Source of the DNA: Propylenella binzhouense
GTDB taxonomy: Bacteria > Pseudomonadota > Alphaproteobacteria > Rhizobiales > Afifellaceae
Reading direction: 5' to 3'
Length of the DNA: 64,000 nt
NCBI RefSeq assembly: GCF_009866965.1
Contig: NZ_SPKJ01000010.1
Coordinates: 1 to 64,000 of the forward strand
Each line of letters starts with the position of its first letter. Within the stretch, counting starts at the first letter, position 1. A model generated the notes under the pieces. The model did not search any database. It saw only the letters and a list, made by a program, of their open reading frames with translations, and was not told the origin of the DNA. The position numbers and the translations under genes are program-made. Shown here piece after piece: positions 60,276 to 64,000 of the stretch.

Positions 60276-60300
60276 AGACGGTCGAGCGGAACGGTAGGTG
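60271..60300 (+). promoter_or_regulatory. Probable promoter of the hydrolase-dioxygenase operon
   Basis: TTGACA (60271-60276) and TAGGTG (60295-60300), 18 bases apart, give a sigma-70-like promoter about 50 bases ahead of the start at 60,351. Confidence 0.45.
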
Positions 60301-60350
60301 TCATTCGCTACCGCCGATCGGATAATGGTGAGCAGCGAGGTCTTTCAGTT

Positions 60351-61235
60351 ATGTCTCAGTCTTACGAAAGCATTTGGTCTCATCTGACGGGAGTTGCGTT
60401 CAAGCAAGACTGGATAGACGCCGGTGGTGTATCGACACGGTTCGTTCAAGCCGGCGACCCGCACAATCCGACGGTCATATTCATCCACGGCATAGGCGGC
60501 AGCTGGGAGGCCTTCTGCGCCAATATCGGTCCCTTCTCCGAGCACTTCCAAGTCATAGCGTTCGACAATGTCGGTGCAGGCTTTTCCGAAAAGCCGGACA
60601 AGCCGCTATACGCGATGTCGGACTATGTCGCCCAACTGCACGGCATCTACGACGCGCTGGGGATTGCCAAAGCTTCCCTGATCGGCGTTTCGATGGGGGC
60701 ATGGTGCGCGATAAACTTTACCCACGCCTATCCGGACAAGGTTGACCGCTTGGTCGTTGCGGCTGCCTCCGGCATGAAACGCCCCGCCGATTTCCAGTCC
60801 ACAGCCATCACGAGCATACGAGATGAGAGGGCGAAGGCGATTGAAAATCCCAGCTGGGACAATATCGCCTACATTTTCAGGGATCTCATTCACAATCCCG
60901 ACAAACGAATCCCCGATCTGATCAAGCTGCGCCAGGCCATATACATGCAGCCGGAGATGAAGGCGTCCATGCAGCGCATTCTGGCGATTACCGCTACGGA
61001 GCACTTCAACGAAAGTGCTTTGTCGGACGATCAATGGCGCACGATCAAGCACCATGTGCTCTTGCTCGATTCCGCCGACGATAGCGAGCATTTCCGCAGG
61101 AACACTCAGCGGGCCCACAAGCTGCTGTCGAATTCCGAAATCTGGCCGATTACGGGTGTGGCACACTGGCCACAATTCGAGGCGGCGGAGCAATTCAATC
61201 CTAAAGTCATCTCGTTTCTGAAGTCGGCCGCTTAG
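60351..61235 (+). CDS. Alpha/beta hydrolase, meta-cleavage product hydrolase type (MhpC-like)
   Basis: 294 residues. Oxyanion region FIHGIGGSWEAF near residue 46, nucleophile elbow IGVSMGAWC (Ser near residue 115), catalytic His in GVAHWPQFE near residue 275. The FDNVGAGFSEKP segment is typical of hydrolases that cleave the C-C bond of ring-opened meta-cleavage products. The extradiol dioxygenase follows five bases after its stop, an arrangement that supports this assignment. Confidence 0.9.
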   Translation: MSQSYESIWSHLTGVAFKQDWIDAGGVSTRFVQAGDPHNPTVIFIHGIGGSWEAFCANIGPFSEHFQVIAFDNVGAGFSEKPDKPLYAMSDYVAQLHGIYDALGIAKASLIGVSMGAWCAINFTHAYPDKVDRLVVAAASGMKRPADFQSTAITSIRDERAKAIENPSWDNIAYIFRDLIHNPDKRIPDLIKLRQAIYMQPEMKASMQRILAITATEHFNESALSDDQWRTIKHHVLLLDSADDSEHFRRNTQRAHKLLSNSEIWPITGVAHWPQFEAAEQFNPKVISFLKSAA

Positions 61236-61240
61236 CTGTC

Positions 61241-62137
61241 ATGGCCGCGCGACCGAAAACGTTCAGGCTGGCATACCTGGATTTTGTGTCCGACGACTTG
61301 CAGAAAGAGTGCGAATTCTACACCAATGTTGTCGGACTGATCCGAACCGAGTCGGGAAATGCCTCCGAGGCCTTTCTTACGCTGGGGTACGATCACCACA
61401 ACATATCAATCCGGGATGGAAGCCCGAGCGGACTCTCGGCGATCGGGTATCAGTTGGCAGCCGAAGTCTCGTTGAACGACGTGGACCGTCTCTTGCGGGA
61501 TCACGGGCTCCGGCCGACGCGAAAGCGCGACGAACGGCCTGGCGTGAGCGACCTGCTGGAGGTCGAAGCGGTGCCGGGCCACACCGTCCATTTCTTTTCC
61601 GACATGGACGCCCCCGCGCCCGGGTTTTCCGAGAGGGGGATTGCACCTATACGCCTCGGTCACGTTGCCGTGCTGACCCAGCAGGCCGGGAAGCTTAATA
61701 CCTTCTACCGAGAGCTTCTGGGCTTCTACCCGACAGACACGCTGGGTGCTGCTCAATTCTACACCTGCAACCATGACCACCATGTGCTGAACATCATAGA
61801 CGTCCCCTCGGCCGCGCCGCGAGTTCACCATGTCGCGTTCGAGTTGCGAGATTATGCCGCGCACGCGCGCGCGTCAGATGTTCTGGCGACCCACAACTAT
61901 CCGGTTCTTTGGGGGCCGACACGACATACGTCCGGCCACAACATCTCCAGCTATTTCTTTGATACGCAGCGCAAGCTCCTAGAGCTCTACGCGCAGATGG
62001 ACGTTTACTGGCCCGATTTGGACATGATGGAGCCGCGTCCGTGGCACCTCCAGAGCCCAATGCGTCCGCAGGTACGGGCTCCTGGCGATGATGCGAATTG
62101 GAAGACCGTCTTCAAGTTCGGCTTGTCCCAGGGGTGA
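61241..62137 (+). CDS. Extradiol ring-cleavage dioxygenase (VOC superfamily, catechol 2,3-dioxygenase-like)
   Basis: 298 residues of two VOC modules. The C-terminal module carries the ferrous iron ligands: His in LGHVAVLT near residue 142, His in RVHHVAFEL near residue 190 and Glu in KLLELYAQ near residue 247. This is the layout of catechol 2,3-dioxygenase/BphC-type enzymes that open a catechol next to a hydroxyl, and the adjacent hydrolase would then process the product. Shared operon with the hydrolase gene. Confidence 0.92.
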   Translation: MAARPKTFRLAYLDFVSDDLQKECEFYTNVVGLIRTESGNASEAFLTLGYDHHNISIRDGSPSGLSAIGYQLAAEVSLNDVDRLLRDHGLRPTRKRDERPGVSDLLEVEAVPGHTVHFFSDMDAPAPGFSERGIAPIRLGHVAVLTQQAGKLNTFYRELLGFYPTDTLGAAQFYTCNHDHHVLNIIDVPSAAPRVHHVAFELRDYAAHARASDVLATHNYPVLWGPTRHTSGHNISSYFFDTQRKLLELYAQMDVYWPDLDMMEPRPWHLQSPMRPQVRAPGDDANWKTVFKFGLSQG

Positions 62138-62238
62138 GCAGAAAATTGGGCTACATCATCCGCTCCGGGGGCGACCGTCTTGGGCCGGAAAGAGGCGGAT
62201 CAAGAAGAAATCGTCCTCTAGCGGGGTAGGAGTCTTTT

Positions 62239-63402
62239 GTGCACGGAATGTCCGACACTGATCGCTCACTCGAAGTATCAGGGCTTACCAAGGTCTACGC
62301 CCAGGGCGGACCTAATCCTGGCGGCGTCCGTGACGCGACATTTTCTCTTCCCCCGGGGGCCTTCTTCACGCTGCTCGGGCCCAGCGGGTGCGGGAAGACA
62401 ACGACTTTGCGGTGCATCGCGGGCTTAGAGACGCCTGATTCGGGCACCATCCGCCTCGGTCGAAGGACATTTTTCGACATCGGCAAGGGCGTTGACGTTC
62501 CTTTGAATCGCCGCCGCATCGGTATGGTCTTCCAGTCCTATGCGGTTTGGCCGCACATGACCGTCTTCAACAATGTGGCCTTTCCCTTGCGAGTCTCAAA
62601 GACCCGCTTCGGGCACGACGAGATCAAGCGGCTCGTGATGAAAGCCTTGGCCTCGGTGGACCTGGCTTCATTCGCCGATAGATCCGCGACGCGGCTGTCG
62701 GGTGGGCAGCAGCAAAGGGTGGCGCTCGCCCGTGCGATCGTCCTGGAGCCGACATTGCTGCTGCTCGACGAGCCTCTTTCGAATCTGGACGCAAGTCTTC
62801 GTGAGGCGATGCGGGTTGAGCTCAAGCGCCTTCAGGAGCAGATGGGTGTCACGACGATCTACGTGACGCACGATCAGGCGGAGGCGCTCGAGCTGTCCGA
62901 TTCCATCGCCGTAATGAACCACGGCAAGATCGTGCAACTTGGGTCACCGGATGACGTCTACTTCCGTCCCCAGGATCCGTTTATCGCGAGCTTTGTTGGC
63001 TCGACCAATCTCTTCAGCGCCAAGGCTCTCGAGGCGATCTCCGCGAAGGCCGTCGGCACGGTCATGGCGGGCAAGTGGACGATCAAGTGCAGCTTCGCAA
63101 GCGCGGCCGCCGCGTCGGGCAATGTCCGCATCTCCATCAGACCGGAAGCCATCTCACTTCACCCGCCGAGCCTTTCCCGCGACGAAGCGCTCAACCACTT
63201 CACCGGAACAGTGACCATGACACGTTTCTCCGGCAAGTCGCGGCGCTGCAGCGTCGAGGCGGCGGGGCTGACGATTCAAGTCGAAGCTGGTGCCGACGCA
63301 CAGTGGCAGGAAGGGGACGAGGTGCTTCTGGCGTTTTCCCCAAAAGACACTATCGGCTTTCCCGATGCCGAAAGCTCAGGCGCTTTGACATCCGCAGGCT
63401 GA
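62239..63402 (+). CDS. ABC transporter ATP-binding protein (PotA/FbpC/MalK type)
   Basis: 387 residues from the GTG at 62,239, six bases after TAGGAG; the Met three codons on is too close to have its own site. Walker A LLGPSGCGKTT near residue 45, Q-loop VFQSYAVWPH, signature RLSGGQQQRVALARA, Walker B LLLLDEPLS, switch His VTHDQAEAL, then a TOBE-like C-domain of about 140 residues. It belongs to the CUT1/iron/polyamine class and should partner permeases beyond the window and the binding protein at 63,727. Confidence 0.92.
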   Translation: MHGMSDTDRSLEVSGLTKVYAQGGPNPGGVRDATFSLPPGAFFTLLGPSGCGKTTTLRCIAGLETPDSGTIRLGRRTFFDIGKGVDVPLNRRRIGMVFQSYAVWPHMTVFNNVAFPLRVSKTRFGHDEIKRLVMKALASVDLASFADRSATRLSGGQQQRVALARAIVLEPTLLLLDEPLSNLDASLREAMRVELKRLQEQMGVTTIYVTHDQAEALELSDSIAVMNHGKIVQLGSPDDVYFRPQDPFIASFVGSTNLFSAKALEAISAKAVGTVMAGKWTIKCSFASAAAASGNVRISIRPEAISLHPPSLSRDEALNHFTGTVTMTRFSGKSRRCSVEAAGLTIQVEAGADAQWQEGDEVLLAFSPKDTIGFPDAESSGALTSAG

Positions 63403-63726
63403 GCAAATTGCACTGGGACGGAACCGACATGCATCCGGCTGCTCGGCATCGGATCGCCCATGACATGGAGCGCTGACGCGCGGCGGCTACACAAAGGCCC
63501 CGGGGCCGGATCGGCGGATGAACCGGCCGCAGGCTCGGCAGAAGCGGCGGCATCGCGACGCGTGTCGCGAGCGGGCTTCGCAGGCCGAGCAAGTCGACGT
63601 GTGCTCACGACACTCTAGGAATAAATTCGCGCCGCCGCTTCTAAAACGAAAAGGTCAATTGAAAAGCCTATTGACTTTTATGGCGGATCGCAGAACCTTT
63701 CAACGCTGGAACGGGAGGAACAGATA
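63403..63726. other. 324-bp gap upstream of the binding-protein gene
   Basis: Contains a perfect 7-bp palindrome around GCGT (63553-63570), and near the next gene an inverted repeat GTCAAT/ATTGAC (63654-63675) with ten bases between, overlapping a TTGACT (63671-63676) that may be the -35 of the binding-protein promoter. No gene is seen here. Confidence 0.5.
63654..63675 (+). promoter_or_regulatory. GTCAAT/ATTGAC inverted repeat before the binding-protein gene
   Basis: A perfect 6-bp inverted repeat with a ten-base spacer containing GAAAAGCC. Its right arm forms part of the TTGACT -35-like box. The GTCAA/TTGAC arms are shared with the 60,249-60,275 site. It lies about 50 bases before the gene at 63,727. 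Confidence 0.4.
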
Positions 63727-64000
63727 ATGGTCGGGAAATGCCTCAGAATCGGAACCCTCGCAGGCATCCTCTCCTTCTTGTGCGGAGTGCCTTCGACAGT
63801 GCTCGCCGCGGACCAAGCTCTCGTCGACGCGGCCAAGAAAGAAGGCAAGGTCGTGTGGTATTCCGTCCTGATTCCTCAGGCAGATCGGCCGGCCGCTGTC
63901 GTCCGCGTTCGAGGAAAAGTACGGGATTGAAGTCGAACTGGTCAACAGCGATCCGCCAGGCATGTCGGCGCGCGTCAGAAATGAGCTCCCCGCCGGCAAA
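63727..64000 (+). pseudogene. Frameshifted, partial periplasmic binding protein of the iron/polyamine ABC class
   Basis: The frame at 63,727 opens with a signal peptide (cleavage near VLA-AD, residue 27) and DQALVDAAKKEGKVVWYSV, the usual start of FbpA/AfuA-type receptors, then hits a stop at 63,928-63,930. The frame two bases on continues the same protein (SSAFEEKYGIEVELVNSDPP and on to the window edge at 64,000). The break is explained by a duplicated GGCC around 63,888-63,895: with one copy removed the sequence reads through as QADRPLSSAFEEKYG. Either a real mutation or a read error; only the N-terminus is inside the window. Confidence 0.72.

Noticed and set aside
1-64000. tRNA, rRNA, CRISPR arrays and prophage genes
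   Set aside because: No cloverleaf-like or repeat-spacer pattern, and no integrase, terminase or Cas protein was found on reading both strands.

Overview
The window looks like the chromosome of a GC-rich Gram-negative bacterium, most likely an alphaproteobacterium. The reasons are very GC-rich third codon positions, many ATGA/GTGA gene overlaps, periplasmic binding proteins of the TTT (TctC), TRAP-TAXI, NMT1 and Liv types, Tat-like signals, and a lipoprotein. No rRNA, tRNA, CRISPR array, integrase or intact insertion sequence is visible. Genus and species cannot be told from the sequence.

Positions 1-37,500 are a catabolic super-locus. It opens with a molybdenum-hydroxylase (Cox/xanthine dehydrogenase type) set (1-1912), followed by a metallo-hydrolase, a cupin and two alpha/beta hydrolases. 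A single UbiX flavin prenyltransferase (5438-6076) would supply prenylated FMN to four UbiD-type decarboxylases (8240, 16963, 20683, 25597). Around the UbiDs lie two acyl-CoA ligases, a MaoC hydratase, two ornithine-cyclodeaminase-like reductases and six uptake systems: a Tau-type ABC, two tripartite tricarboxylate transporters (TTT), a TSUP permease, a TRAP-TAXI system and a complete Liv-type ABC. The set TTT + cyclodeaminase-like protein + UbiD occurs twice (12.8-18.5 kb and 18.6-24.6 kb). A TTTTGGTATA-like element recurs in four upstream regions, yet no transcription factor is encoded before 54 kb. The likely job is uptake and (de)carboxylation/CoA activation of aromatic or heteroaromatic carboxylates; the substrates are unknown.

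Positions 37,550-50,147 are more ordinary chromosome: a DUF938 methyltransferase; a metal-transport block (DUF5132 protein, HMA_2 protein, P2-type ATPase, CDF transporter); small exported proteins; a block of three unfamiliar envelope proteins including a trypsin-like protease; protocatechuate 3,4-dioxygenase (pcaHG, minus strand); a FlbD-like small protein; a DUF3574 lipoprotein; and an excalibur-domain membrane protein.

From about 50.3 kb to the end, codon use is visibly less GC-extreme and the gene content changes to a second aromatic/CoA catabolic island. It holds a carboxymuconolactone decarboxylase-like protein, a CaiB CoA-transferase, two glutathione S-transferases, an enol-lactonase-like hydrolase, a GntR/UTRA regulator, an enoyl-CoA hydratase, a FadB-like bifunctional protein, a quinone-oxidoreductase-like MDR, a meta-cleavage-type hydrolase and an extradiol (VOC) dioxygenase. 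An iron/polyamine-type ABC ATPase and a frameshifted binding-protein gene that runs off the right edge close the window. This island has its own recurrent upstream element (ATAAAAAGCTAG) and a 13-bp tandem repeat in the leader of the FadB-like gene.
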